A stretch of DNA of 64,000 nt, from positions 1,240,001 to 1,304,000 of the forward strand of contig NW_008805064.1 of NCBI RefSeq assembly GCF_000004825.1, given 5' to 3'. Position 1 is the stretch's first letter. Each line of letters begins with the position of its first letter. A program made the position numbers and the translations under genes. Shown here piece by piece: positions 12,194 through 23,137 of the stretch. Under the pieces are notes generated by a model that ran no database searches, was not told the DNA's origin, and worked only from the letters and a program-made list of their open reading frames with translations. The stretch is from Heterostelium album PN500. Lineage: Eukaryota; Evosea; Eumycetozoa; Acytosteliales; Acytosteliaceae.

Positions 12194-12925
12194 TTATCTA
12201 CAGATTTCTACCAGTGGGTTATAGCATCTTCCCTATAAAAATAAACAAACAATAGGTTTAGTCAACATTTCACCAATTGGAATTGATATATACATATAAA
12301 GTTAATGTTACGTACATGACAGATGTAATAATTATGTGGACAGCTAACACCATTATAACAATATCCAAAGTTGGGATTAAAACAATGATTTCTTTATAAT
12401 ATAAAAAATAATTAATAAACAACACTCTCGATTTAATTAATAGCCAATAGCTGATACATACCCACATGGATTCTCAGGGGCAATACATCTTACTGGTGTA
12501 TTGATAGGTACAATTCTACCGTTTTGACATTTTTGGACTCTAGGATCAAAACAATCTCTGTCAGGATCAGCCTAGTGTTGATCATTCAATTAAAAACAAT
12601 TGATTAATTATTATTATTAATTCCTATCTTATGTGTAAAATTGATAGATTTCTAAATTTAACTTACAGGACATCTACCTTGACCTATTGAACAAACAATA
12701 TTGTCTTATTATATTATAAATAACAGTTAACAGAGAAATCCAAATAAAAATGATATAGATTATTAAAAACATACCAATACATTCACTGATTGTCTTACTG
12801 TAGCATGTAGGACCAAGTCTTGTCTCACAAATTGATTGTCCAGGTAAACATATGTCTGTTGCTGTGACCAGTTGAACTATTAATAGTAAAACTATAAAAA
12901 TATTACTTGTAGTTGCATTCATCAT
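12194..12925 (-). CDS. Small secreted Cys-rich protein, copy 2 of a tandem pair
   Basis: Five exons (12925-12775, 12704-12667, 12571-12462, 12391-12316, 12232-12194) give 137 residues. The middle three exons are the same size as in copy 1 (38, 110 and 76 bp) and all four junctions have the same phase. It has a signal peptide ending near VTATD, then Cys pairs CYSKTISEC, CFDPRVQKC, CFNPNFGYC and CYNPLVEIC. Two adjacent ATGs open the frame (12925 and 12922). A recent tandem duplication is the simplest reading. A role in carbohydrate binding is possible but unproven. Confidence 0.8.
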
Positions 12926-13699
12926 TGATAAATTAATTACTATTTGATTATCACAAATATAAACTAACAACTATTTATCAATATCAATAAAACTCAAGAT
13001 ACTAAATTTAGAAAATAACTGACATTCTACAAGTTAATATTTGTTACGACATATACGTGTATTACTTTCATTGGTCACCGATACTAATCTTCTGCTATAT
13101 TAATTATTAAATAGATATCTAATTAAATTATAACTATTTTTCAATAAACTATTAAACATTGGTTCTTTATATCTTTATGCACTTCAATGTTTATTAATTT
13201 ATTCGAGTGTAACATATTGTTTATGAAGTGTAACTCTATTATATTAATTTATCAACATGCTTTTTGTTTAGATGAATAGATTTAAAAATAATATTAAATA
13301 GTATAAATATTAATATATATATATATGGATAGATATCATCGAAGATGAATAGTAATGTAATAAAGAATGCTTTATGGTTATAACTCTTTTGAATACTTTA
13401 ATTTCTGAAATATAAATGATTAACTTGTCAGGTAAGTACTTCGAAAAAAATAAAAAATACATCTAAACAAAAAAGAAAAAAAATTCCTTATGTAACTGTA
13501 CGTGAAGAATATTAAAAATACCAATCAACAGATACTAGTTGTTTACACAAAGACTATGATGATTAAAAAAAAAAAATGATGATCAGTAACATTCGATTTT
13601 GAAAAAAAAAAAAAAAAAAATATATTAAATTGTATGAATGTTGTTGATGGATTTTTTAATAAATTTATAATTAGATATATATACAGGTAACGAACGAAA
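12926..13699. other. Divergent spacer between Cys-rich copy 2 and LSM1
   Basis: A 774-bp AT-rich gap with a short (TA)n run near 13310-13326 and poly-A runs near 13565 and 13602-13620. It should hold both promoters. No gene is seen. Confidence 0.5.
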
Positions 13700-14453
13700 A
13701 TGAGCTTCGGTAATGCAAGTTTATGTGACGAAGTTGACAGTATGTAATACGCTATAGTTGTTTTGAAAATGAAAATGACAAAGAACAACGACGAATCGTT
13801 GGAACAACCCAATAAAGTTTAAAGAATCTAAATATTGATCAAAAAATTTGTTTATTATTACTATTATAACAATGTAGAAAAGCTTATAGTCGTATTAAGA
13901 GATGGTAAAAAGTTTATAGGTGTAATGAGAACCTTTGATCAATTTGGTATGTTTATTAATCGATCATATGAACCGAACATCGTACACATCACAGAATTCT
14001 AACAACAAACGCTTTTGTCCACACATCTTATTTTATCTTATGTTATCATATATATATTATGTTTTTACAGCCAATATAATTTTACAAGATACAATCGAAA
14101 GAATATATGTAGGAGATAAATATAGTGATAAACATTTAGGTGTATTTTTTATTAGAGGTGATACAGTTGTTATACTTGGTGAAATTGTAAGTATTGACTG
14201 TTAAAAAAAGAAGAAGAAGATGCTATAGTTGTTGTTGTTTATTGACAAAACCTCTTTGTATAATTGTTTACTCTATTAGGATCCAGATAAAGAAGTAAAA
14301 GAGAAAAAGTTGACAAAAGTATCATGGGAAGAAATAAATTTAGCACAACAAGCAGAAAGAGAAAAACTACAGCAAATGGAGCAAACAAAGAGAAGAATTA
14401 TGACTGAGAGTGGTTTAACTATTGATTCAATCCTGAATCTAGACGATTTTTAA
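13700..14453 (+). CDS. lsm1: U6 snRNA-associated Sm-like protein LSm1
   Basis: Four exons (13700-13739, 13878-13946, 14071-14186, 14280-14453) give 132 residues; human LSM1 has 133. The Sm1 motif ([17 protein letters not shown]) and Sm2 region ([14 protein letters not shown]) are clear and split by introns. The LSm1-specific C-terminal helix follows. In the LSm1-7 ring at processing bodies it binds the 3' ends of deadenylated mRNA and promotes decapping by Dcp2. Because the exons are short, this gene is easily missed by simple ORF calling. Confidence 0.93.
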
Positions 14454-14622
14454 TTTTAATTTATTGTAAACAACAAAACACATAACATTACTCGTTATTA
14501 GATCAAATAAAATATATATCTAATAAGATTGATTTAAAAAAAACAACATCAAAGTAGTAGTTTTAATAAAATATATAAGGTTGAAAGATAAGAAAAAATA
14601 AGTTATAATTTATTTATTATTA

Positions 14623-16056
14623 TTATGGTTTCTTCTTTTTGCTAATCTTATTTTTGTTGTCTTTCTTTTGTGATTTTGGTTTGGGTTTAAACACTTCTTC
14701 TTCTTCTAGATCGAGAGCGAATGGATCTTCTTCATTGTCACCAAATTCGTCTTGAATGAATTCATATTGATCTTCGAATGATTCGACATCTGACGATGAC
14801 GACGATGTTGTTGTTGATTTATCTTTTTTGACGGTAGATGGCACTTGAGAGGCGAGATATGCTTCTTTGTTTTCGAGTAACTTTAGTGCTTCTTCGATGT
14901 TACCGCCAAAGTGTTGAAGTATCGATGATCCACCAATCGCTTCGATGTTCTCCAATGTAATCTCTTTCGATTCGCTTCGTAGATGTTGAATCATATCGTC
15001 GAGATAATCGATGTTACACTTCTTGCTCTTTATCACTACGAATCGCCACGATTGCCATTTATGAAGATCGGGCAGTACTGTCATCACTACTTTAGCGGGT
15101 GTCGTCTGGTAGCACTTCAGTAGATGGAATCCTTGGTGAGTACGGAAATCTTTTTGCGTGACTTTGTACCAGTCGGTCGGCTCGGTGATGTTCAACTGCG
15201 GTGCGAGCCACTCGAGGTAGAGCTTGGCATTCTCGACGCTACGAAAGTAGCCGGTTGGCGTGCGTTCAAACAGCCATGGTTTCCACTGGAACTCGGGGAA
15301 CAGCTTCTGTAGCGCGGTTGGAACGTCGCCGTAGTATCCGATGATGTGGTTGCCAGAGTTGTGAAGAAAGTCGTTGGTGCGTAGGTAATGCCATTGGTCG
15401 GATGGCTGCTCACCAAACTCACAGTGTTTCGCTAGCCAACAGGTGAATTGTCGACGAGTCTGATCGTTCCAATATTGTTTCTGGAGTGTTGGGAAGTGCC
15501 AGTGTTTGAGAATGGTATCGGGTTGACCGATGTTGGCGATTATCGCTTCGATGTGATCACCTTTGTAGTGTTTGTCGAGCAGTGAACGTCCGTAGTTTGT
15601 AACGATGTCCTTTCGCTTTGCTTTATACCAATCGGTTGGCAATCTGTAACGTAGACGTGCACCTAACCACTTGAAGTAACGTTGATGATTACTCTTATTC
15701 GCAAAGAAAGCATCGGAATCATCAATCAATTGCTGCTCGATATTCGTATCTACATTCAATCGTTGTTTAGCTTCAACCGATTCTTTACTAATCTTTATAT
15801 ATTCTTTAGGTAAAATAGGTGATATTTTATTTGATGTAATAGATTGTCTTGTATTATCATTATTATTATTGTTATTATTATTATTATTATTACTATTTTT
15901 TGATGCAAATGTTGAAATTAACTTTATATTATTACTAATTTTATTTGATAATAATGTATTTGATAAAGATAGATTATTATATGATTTTGTAATTATACTC
16001 TTTGTTGTTATTGATAAACATCGATTATTATTACTAACATATCTAAAAAACGACAT
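14623..16056 (-). CDS. Mitochondrion-targeted protein with Trp-rich tandem repeats
   Basis: A single exon of 477 residues. The N-terminus (MSFFRYVSNNNRCLSIT...) is basic and hydroxylated and is followed by poly-Asn, as in mitochondrial presequences. The core (~residues 110-350) repeats a module of about 65-75 residues: R-x-(Y/F)-x-x-W-L-(6)-P-(T/S)-D-W-Y-K-(5)-D-F or similar, then L-L-x-x-Y, then a W-x-x-W-x-F segment. DWYKAKRKDI, DQWHYLRTND and DWYKVTQKDF mark three copies. The tail is acidic, then Lys-rich. I do not recognise a named family; similar modules seem to occur in organellar proteins of algae and plants. Confidence 0.75.
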   Translation of the reverse strand: MSFFRYVSNNNRCLSITTKSIITKSYNNLSLSNTLLSNKISNNIKLISTFASKNSNNNNNNNNNNNDNTRQSITSNKISPILPKEYIKISKESVEAKQRLNVDTNIEQQLIDDSDAFFANKSNHQRYFKWLGARLRYRLPTDWYKAKRKDIVTNYGRSLLDKHYKGDHIEAIIANIGQPDTILKHWHFPTLQKQYWNDQTRRQFTCWLAKHCEFGEQPSDQWHYLRTNDFLHNSGNHIIGYYGDVPTALQKLFPEFQWKPWLFERTPTGYFRSVENAKLYLEWLAPQLNITEPTDWYKVTQKDFRTHQGFHLLKCYQTTPAKVVMTVLPDLHKWQSWRFVVIKSKKCNIDYLDDMIQHLRSESKEITLENIEAIGGSSILQHFGGNIEEALKLLENKEAYLASQVPSTVKKDKSTTTSSSSSDVESFEDQYEFIQDEFGDNEEDPFALDLEEEEVFKPKPKSQKKDNKNKISKKKKP

Positions 16057-16208
16057 GTTTTAATTAAAATTAAAAAGACGAACGACTGACAAATTAAGAT
16101 AAAAAAAGAGGTTGCGCAACATTAGAAGTTTATGAATGAATTAGGTTTTTTATTATTTATTAATTAAATTAAATACTAAATACTATTAAATTGAATTTAA
16201 GATGTTGT

Positions 16209-16814
16209 TTAAAATGGTGTTTCTTTTCTGATTGATAAATACTTTTTGATTTCTGGAACCTCTAGCATTTGACGATGGAATTCAAGACATGCTGGGAATT
16301 GTTCGAATTTCTCACCGAATTGCATTCCCTTAACGTAGTCAATGCAAGCAAAGATTACGAGATCGGCATAGGTAATGTTGTCTCTTCCATAGATATGCTT
16401 ACCACCGTTCTCCTTGAGAATCTTATCCCAAACACGGTAGTAACGTGGTGCCACTTCGGTACTGTACTTCTCCATTGCCTCGGGACCACCTTGTTGTGCC
16501 ATGAGGAACGCTTGGAAGATATCACCAACCGATAGAGCATAACTGATAATCTTGGCTTCGTCAACGGCATTAGATCCAAGTAAATTATACTTTCTGGCTA
16601 AATACAATTCGATGGCTAACGATTGGGACAATTCAATTTCACCATCGGAATAGTGTGGAACTTGACCAAAAGTGGTTTTGGCAGCGACTTCAGCTGGAAC
16701 ACCTGGGTATGGGAATCTGTAGTCAGTGTATTCAACACCAGCAAAAGATAGGATTAAACGTGCATATTCAGCACGACCCTTGGCATCGAAGTAATAAAGA
16801 GTTGGCAAAGACAT
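16209..16814 (-). CDS. Glutathione S-transferase, sigma/alpha-like
   Basis: A single exon of 201 residues, the family's normal length. It conjugates glutathione to electrophiles or acts as an isomerase in the cytosol. The N-terminal thioredoxin fold begins PTLYYFDAKGRAEYAR with the catalytic Tyr near position 7-8. The glutathione-binding FGQVPHYSDGEIELSQS gives the cis-Pro and the SQS pair. The all-helical C-terminal domain includes NITYADLVIFACIDY, the conserved N-capping box and Asp. The start ATG at 16814 follows an A-rich leader. Confidence 0.93.
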   Translation of the reverse strand: MSLPTLYYFDAKGRAEYARLILSFAGVEYTDYRFPYPGVPAEVAAKTTFGQVPHYSDGEIELSQSLAIELYLARKYNLLGSNAVDEAKIISYALSVGDIFQAFLMAQQGGPEAMEKYSTEVAPRYYRVWDKILKENGGKHIYGRDNITYADLVIFACIDYVKGMQFGEKFEQFPACLEFHRQMLEVPEIKKYLSIRKETPF

Positions 16815-17521
16815 TGAATTAAAGTTGAAAAAGATAAAAGTAAAATTAAGAATTAAATAGTTAATTAATTAATTGATTGATTTGTTTGTTTTTTGAATGA
16901 TTATACAGTAAATTTAAACTATTTAAAGACAACTAATTGTATGGTGCCTAAACTAAAATTTCTTATAAATCTTAAAATAATGCTACCTTTTGTGTTGATT
17001 TCCAGTAAATCAAAGGTTGAACTTCTAACCACCTTTTCGGAAATATATTTTGAATCAAATTCAAGTGTGTAACCTGAACATGTAACCCGTCAAAATTTAA
17101 AAATAAATCGATTTGAATTGATATTAAAACGGTTTTTAGATATTTAAATGTTGCCGGCAACAGCTGTCTTAGAGTTGTCAACATTTATTTTTATAAAGAA
17201 ATTGTTTTATTTTATAGAATGTTCAGAGTTAAACATAATCGCGATTCTAAATATTAAATTTTAACTTATTATTATGCTCTGGTTGTTATATTTGTTATTG
17301 ATTGTTTTTGTATTAAATGATAATAAATTGTAATAATTATTTGGTTATCATATGATTGACTGATCTTTGAAATATGTATTTATTCGATTGTGGAAATTTA
17401 TAAACAATGCCAAATGATCATACACTTTCACATAAATTTTTTTTTTTTAATATTTATTAATTAGTTTTTGAAACATTTTCTAAAAATTGAACATAACTAA
17501 TTTTATATATATATTAAGAGA
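16815..17521. other. Divergent spacer between GST and PRP4
   Basis: A 707-bp AT-rich gap holding both promoters. A slightly GC-richer stretch near 17000-17180 gives a short minus-strand frame that lacks any recognisable feature. I see no gene here. Confidence 0.5.
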
Positions 17522-19105
17522 ATGAGTAATAATGATAAGAAAAGAATATTTTTTGGTGGAATTCAATCATCGAATTTAAAAAAAGATAAGAAAGATGATA
17601 ATCAACAACGTATGTATATGAAATGAATGAACAAATCATTGAATATTAACATTTTTATTTGAATGATTATTATAGAAACATCAACATTTTTACCATTTTC
17701 AAAGATAACAAAAGATTCACAACAGAAACATCAACAGACTCTAGATGAACATGAAAAGAAGAAACGATCGAAACTCATTGTCTTGCCAACGAATGATAAT
17801 CTGATAAAGTTGAAACTAAGAGAGTTGGGTGAACCTATTATATTGTTTGGTGAGAAACCTGAGGATAGACGTGCAAGACTGAAACAACTTTGTATAGAAC
17901 GTAATATATTGGATGCCATCCCAGAGTCGGAGAAGGCAAAGAAACAAGCGGAACAAGAACAACAGGTCGATGAGCAAGAGGCATTCCTGACGGAGGGAAC
18001 CGAAGAGTTGAAGCATGCACGTATGCAAATGGCACTCTTCTCGCTAAAGTCAACGCAACAACGGTTGGAGAGAGCGAGACAAGCTAAACAACTCGATGAT
18101 CCTATCATCGCTGAGAATCTTCAGCAACTCGATCCTAACCTCATCAAACAGACACCGACAGAGGTGTTACTCGAGCAGACCGAATCGAATTTCAAACAAT
18201 TCTCACTGAATCAATCAGAGATTGGCGATGAACGTCAACTTTCAAGTGCGATCTTTACTGATGACGATCGGTTTATTGTAACGGGTGGTTGGAGTGGACT
18301 GGCAAAGCTGTGGAGTTGTGAAGATTTCACTCTGAAACAAACATTCACTGGACATAAGGAGCGTGTTGTCGGTGTCGCTTCCACCATTCAGAAACAACAA
18401 TCGGATGAATCGAACCAGGTGTTGGTCGCGACGGCTTCGGCTGATATGACGGCGATGCTCTGGTCGTCACTGTCGCCATCGCCACTCGCCAAGCTTGAGG
18501 GTCACACCGACTCTGTCAACAGAGTGGCATTCCACCCGGATTCGCGACACCTGGCGACCACCAGTAGCGATCGGACCTGGCGACTCTGGGATGTCGAGAC
18601 TGCGCAATGTCTGCTCGACCAAGAGGGTCACTCGGAGTCGCTGATGGGCTTGGCGTTCCAGAAGGATGGCGCGCTAGTTGCCACCGGTGGAAAAGACTGC
18701 TTGGTGCGGGTGTGGGATCTTCGTTCGGGTCGACCACTCCACTACTTCAAGGGTCACACGAAACAGGTGATCTCGATCGATTGGTCGCCGAACGGCTATC
18801 AGTTTGCCAGTGCGAGTGAAGACAACTCAGTGATGGTGTGGGACCTTCGAAAGAAAGAGCGTGCCTTCCATATTCTGGCGCACACCTCTATTGTTTCTTG
18901 TGTACGATATCAAAAGAGCGGCGTAGGATGTCTAGCGACAGCATCATTCGATGGTTTAATCAAGCTGTGGTCACCTCACCAGTGGAAACCAATAACAATC
19001 CTAGAAGGACATTCTTCAAAGGTGACATGTGTAGATATTTCAAATGATAACACTAAAATTGTATCATCTTCATTCGATAAAACTTGGAAACTTTGGTCCA
19101 AATAA
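17522..19105 (+). CDS. prpf4: U4/U6 small nuclear ribonucleoprotein PRP4 (WD40)
   Basis: Exon 1 at 17522-17609 and exon 2 at 17676-19105 give 505 residues (human PRPF4 has 522). The PRP4/SFM motif, KLRELGEPIILFGEKPEDRR, lies near residues 76-95 and is diagnostic. Seven WD40 repeats run from about residue 215 to the end, with GH and WD pairs such as GHTDSVNRVAFHPDSRHLAT and RLWDVETAQC. The protein joins PRP3 and the cyclophilin in the U4/U6 particle of the tri-snRNP in the nucleus. The central coding part is GC-rich compared with flanking DNA. Confidence 0.95.
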
Positions 19106-19318
19106 AAATAAAATAATAATATTTATTATATTATAATAAAAAAATATATATTACTCACATATATTCATATATATTTGTTAGAGATAATAATAAGTGAAAG
19201 TAAATCATTTCTTAAGAGAAATTCCCTTCTTTTTGTTTTGTTTTAGTTTAGTTTTTTTTAATTTTATACAACAATCTATATTTTATTTTCTTTTTCTTTT
19301 TGATTTATTTATTTATAT

Positions 19319-19795
19319 CTATTGTTTCATTGCTGAATTTGTTTCTATTTCTTGTCTACAAGTTTATTAAATTAGAAAAGAAAAAGTTAGTATGAATAGA
19401 TCGGTTTCTTGACCAGCAAAATCTTTGATATTTGTTGATTGTGTGTGTATGATCATATTAGTTATGTATCTACCTTAATTGTTGAGAGAATTCATCATCA
19501 ATTTGTTCGGTATCCCAATCATCTTCCCATTGTGCTTTAACTGTATCTTGATCTTCATTTTGATTTTCAATGTCTATAAAATAAAGTAATAGATAATGAT
19601 AAGTAAATATGATAACTTTAATAACGATAACCTATATTATCTATATTGTTAATTCTTACTATCTTCAAACTCTTCGAATTCATCATCTTCAATGATCTCG
19701 ATTTCCTCTTTAGCTTGAGTCTTTGAAAGATCATCCAAAGTGTCGAATTTCTTATTTGGTTTAGTGGTTGTTATGCTAGTATCTCCTTTTCCCAT
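19319..19795 (-). CDS. sem1: 26S proteasome lid / BRCA2-binding small acidic protein SEM1 (DSS1)
   Basis: Three exons (19795-19660, 19573-19474, 19355-19319) give 90 residues. It carries the two acidic/aromatic segments of the family: [12 protein letters not shown] and [20 protein letters not shown]. Known roles are the proteasome lid, the TREX-2 export complex and BRCA2/RPA binding. The short last exon supplies the C-terminal helix and ends at TAG. No exon is long enough to stand out as an ORF. The N-terminus ([20 protein letters not shown]) is typical low-complexity. Confidence 0.93.
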
Positions 19796-20032
19796 TCTTA
19801 AGATTTTATATGTATATGTATATGTTGAAAGTAAAGTAATAATAAATATATTAAAAATGAATATAAAAGTTTTTTTATAAATTTAATTTTGTGATGATCA
19901 TCACACCCCAATCATTAATTTATTTATTTTGTTTTTTTTTTTGAAAAAAAATAATTATTAAATTCTTTTTTTTTATTATTTTTTGATCCAATTCAATTTA
20001 ATGTTCTAACTGCAACAATTCTTTTAAATGAA

Positions 20033-22068
20033 TTAGAAATTGAAAATGATTGGGAATGTATCTAGTGTTTTAAGATTGACCAATATGACGGTGTTGGTAT
20101 CAACGAATTTCGGTACCAAGATCAAACGAATCTGTTCACCATCTTCGCCTTGAATCAGCTTTGTCTCGTAACGATCGTTGTTTCCAATAAAGTATACATG
20201 TGGACACTGCTCGATAATGAATGGGTCGTGCTCCAGTGGTGAGCATGCCAGTGTATCGGGTGCAGTCGGTGCCAAATGTCTCCATATCAACATCTTGTGC
20301 ATCAACTCGATCTTGTCTTGAATATTAATATATCTAATTGCATTCTCTATATTTTGACCTGATGTACCTAAAAATCTATGTATTAAATAAAACAATTTAA
20401 AAACAATTAGTAACTAAATCTCTGTTTTTAATAATATAATATATATTTACATTCTACCACCTATTTCAGATTCATATGGATTTGAAACAGGATTGTAATT
20501 TGCATTTTGAACACTGAATGGTGTCTGACAGAAATTCAATGGTAATTGTGGTAATGATAGATTGGTTGGATCACTTTCACCAGGTAAAACTAAAATATTT
20601 TAATATAAAAATTATTAATAAAAAAAAACACTTTCATGTTTAATATCTAAATATTAATTTATAAATATATTTACCATCTACAGGTATAGATTGACAAAGT
20701 TCAGCCAAGATGGAATCGAATTCCTTAATTGGTAGAGCAATCTTTTGTTGTCTTGAATGGATCTCTTGTTTGGTACGATACTTCATAAAACTCTCTGGTG
20801 AATCTGCTTCCTTATAAATCGAATCACCTGCAATAATCAATCTTGCTATTCTAGAAGAGAAATATTGATCCTAAATACATATTAGACAATCAGTTAATTT
20901 TAGATTACTTTTGTAGATTATCAATAGTAAACTATAAACTTACACTTGGTGATCCTAAATTTCCACTAATAAAATCCGTCAATAAATTGGTAGACAATAT
21001 TGAATTTGGATTGCCAACATTCAATCCAGATACAATACAAACATAAGTATCATCCTCTAGTTTCTCTGTTTATATGTTAACATTTTTTAATTAATTAGTA
21101 AGTACAAATTTGTTTGTTTTGATTATAAATTTAATATGATATTTACCGAAGTTTCTTAAATAAGGTTGTGGTGGTAATCCAGGAGTGAAAATCTCTTTGA
21201 TTTCAAACTCTGCAGATGCCAAACCAACACCTCTGATTGCTACACCCAGACCAGTGAGATGACTGTCTACCAATGATTTGTCACCCACCAACTTTACACG
21301 ACCTGTTTCATCCTCTAATATCAGCAGATCTCCAACATCGATAAGCGATGATTTCTGTGGTGGTAATGGTTTGAATTGCACGCTGTTTTTATTGTGTAGA
21401 ATTAAAAAGTTAGTTAAACATTATAATGATCATCTTTTTGTTTTAATCTTGACTTGTTAACATACATCTTGAGCATATTGTTTCAAAATATTTGGTTTCA
21501 AAGGCATCTCTTTATAGAGAGTACCAATTAATATACATTCTTCACCGGGCTTCAAGTGTAGAATCTTATTGATGCTGACGCCAGGATACTTTGTCTCGGC
21601 CAATGAAAAGAGAATCGGTCTGAACTTCTCTAGTCTATCATAGTAGATCTTATTGAATTGTCTCATGGTTGCGTCGTTAGCTGTTGCTGAATTAGTTGCT
21701 GTTGTAGCTGTTGTCTTTATTGTATCTTTATTGATGTTACTCTCTAGGATATCTTTTGGTCTCGTTGAAAATCTGGTTTTCGAATAATTATAGGTTGTTT
21801 CAATACGTTTAATAACAGATTGATTTGATTTATTATTATCATTATTACTGGTTTTACTGTTGTTGTTGTTGTTGTTATTGTTATTGCTATTGTTCTTTTT
21901 AAGTAGATCATTTAAAGTACCGCTGGTTGCAGTCATTAAGATATCTTGTTTCAGTTGATCTTTATCGGTACCATGATTGCTGTTAAACGATTTCTTTACA
22001 GAGCTATTATAAAACTGTTTGACCACTTCATTTGTGAAACTATCATCTATCATATCAGTATCCATCAT
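20033..22068 (-). CDS. pold2: DNA polymerase delta subunit 2 (small regulatory B subunit)
   Basis: Six exons (22068-21466, about 21354-21147, 21065-20944, 20870-20675, 20589-20451, 20375-20033) give about 536 residues. It is the non-catalytic B subunit that holds the catalytic subunit in the replicative polymerase. Visible B-subunit landmarks: LVDSHLTGLGVAIRG (OB fold), then VCIVSGLNVG, IAGDSI, LPGESDPTN, FLGTSGQNIENAIRY, LAPTAPDTLACSP and CPHVYFIGNNDRYETK. The N-terminus has a Ser/Asn-rich insertion. The 3' end of intron 1 is uncertain; see the finding at 21354-21466. An E2F-type site lies 93 bp upstream of the start. Confidence 0.92.
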
Positions 22069-22439
22069 CTACTTCTTCTTCTTTCTCGACTTAAACAATA
22101 CTGAAATTGCAAATTATATATAACAAAATTCAAATTTAAAATTAATTTTTTTTTTAAACTTTTGGCGCGCTTCAAATTCACAAAATTAAATCAAATGATA
22201 ATAGTAGTGGGATTCAATAGATAAGTCGTTATATTCTATCTTTATCAAATTCGAATTATGCTTATAATTTATTTAATAATAAGAATATATCTTTATAAAA
22301 TGGGAATTTGGTACAATTCCTGGGAGAAGATTCAGTTTTTTTAAATTAATCGATTTAAAATCAAATTTTTTCTTTATTAAAGCCTATTTGTAAATGTATT
22401 GTTAGTTTATTTAAAATCACTCCCAAAAAGTCGTTTGTT
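22069..22439. other. Divergent promoter region, POLD2 / acidic-tail gene
   Basis: A 371-bp AT-rich gap. Its only GC-rich element is TTTGGCGCGC at 22161-22170, listed separately. Confidence 0.6.
22161..22170 (+). promoter_or_regulatory. E2F/DP-type site TTTGGCGCGC upstream of POLD2
   Basis: A perfect E2F consensus (TTTSSCGC with GCGCGC core) lies 93 bp upstream of the POLD2 start codon. Replication genes including polymerase delta subunits are standard E2F/Rb targets in animals and plants, and dictyostelids encode Rb and E2F homologues. The identical 10-mer recurs at 5805-5814. Function is inferred. Confidence 0.65.
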
Positions 22440-22916
22440 ATGGAGTATAAGAAAGGATGTGAACTTAGATGTCGATATGTTTCAAGGAAATGCGATAGAA
22501 TGGCAATTAAACTTTACAAGAAATGGAGAGATATTAACTTAAAAGAAAGGGCCGCCCAAAAGAGAAAGAAATCTGGTGGAGATGGAGTTATGAGAAACAA
22601 CCTTCAAATAAATCCAAAACCAAAACCAGCTGCTCCTAAAGTTGTTGATAAACCAAAAAAAGTTGTACAACCAGCTGCTCCTAAGGTTATTGAAAAGCCT
22701 AAAAAAGTTTTACAGCCTGCACCACCAAGAGCACCCTCCAGAGCTCCTCAACCACAATCCTACCGTCATGACGATGATGACTCTGATGATGACTATGATG
22801 ACGATGATGATGATGACTCTGATGATGACTCTGATGATGACTACGATTCTGACTTTGATGATGACGATGATTATTATGATGACGATGATGATGATTTCGA
22901 AGACTATGATGACTAG
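22440..22916 (+). CDS. Small basic protein with Asp-rich C-terminal tail
   Basis: A single exon of 158 residues in three parts: a basic helical N-terminus (~1-50) with Cys and Trp, a Pro/Lys/Ala linker built on a repeated PAAPKV(V/I)(D/E)KPKKV unit, and a tail of ~50 residues made of Asp, Ser and Tyr. The segment MAIKLYKKWRDINLKERAAQKRK faintly recalls the TFIIS N-terminal (LW) helix bundle, but too little is present to be sure. It may be a charged nuclear or histone-binding protein. The stop is TAG. Confidence 0.6.
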   Translation: MEYKKGCELRCRYVSRKCDRMAIKLYKKWRDINLKERAAQKRKKSGGDGVMRNNLQINPKPKPAAPKVVDKPKKVVQPAAPKVIEKPKKVLQPAPPRAPSRAPQPQSYRHDDDDSDDDYDDDDDDDSDDDSDDDYDSDFDDDDDYYDDDDDDFEDYDD

Positions 22917-23137
22917 TCAGGGGTGAGAGGAATCTTAATTAGATTATTACAATTCATTCGGTTTATTTATTTAATACAAATAATAATAAAATAATAATAA
23001 AATTTTAATATTTTAACTATGTAAACTAAATTAATAAAGAACCAAATCATTTTTTTTCAATTATTATCTTTATTTTTTTATTTTTTTTTTATAGTTTGCC
23101 AAAGTAATAATTAATAATTACATATTTATATATATAG

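Noticed and set aside
16972-17184. Minus-strand frame of 70 codons upstream of GST
   Set aside because: No motif, no plausible partner exon, and it lies where two promoters are expected.
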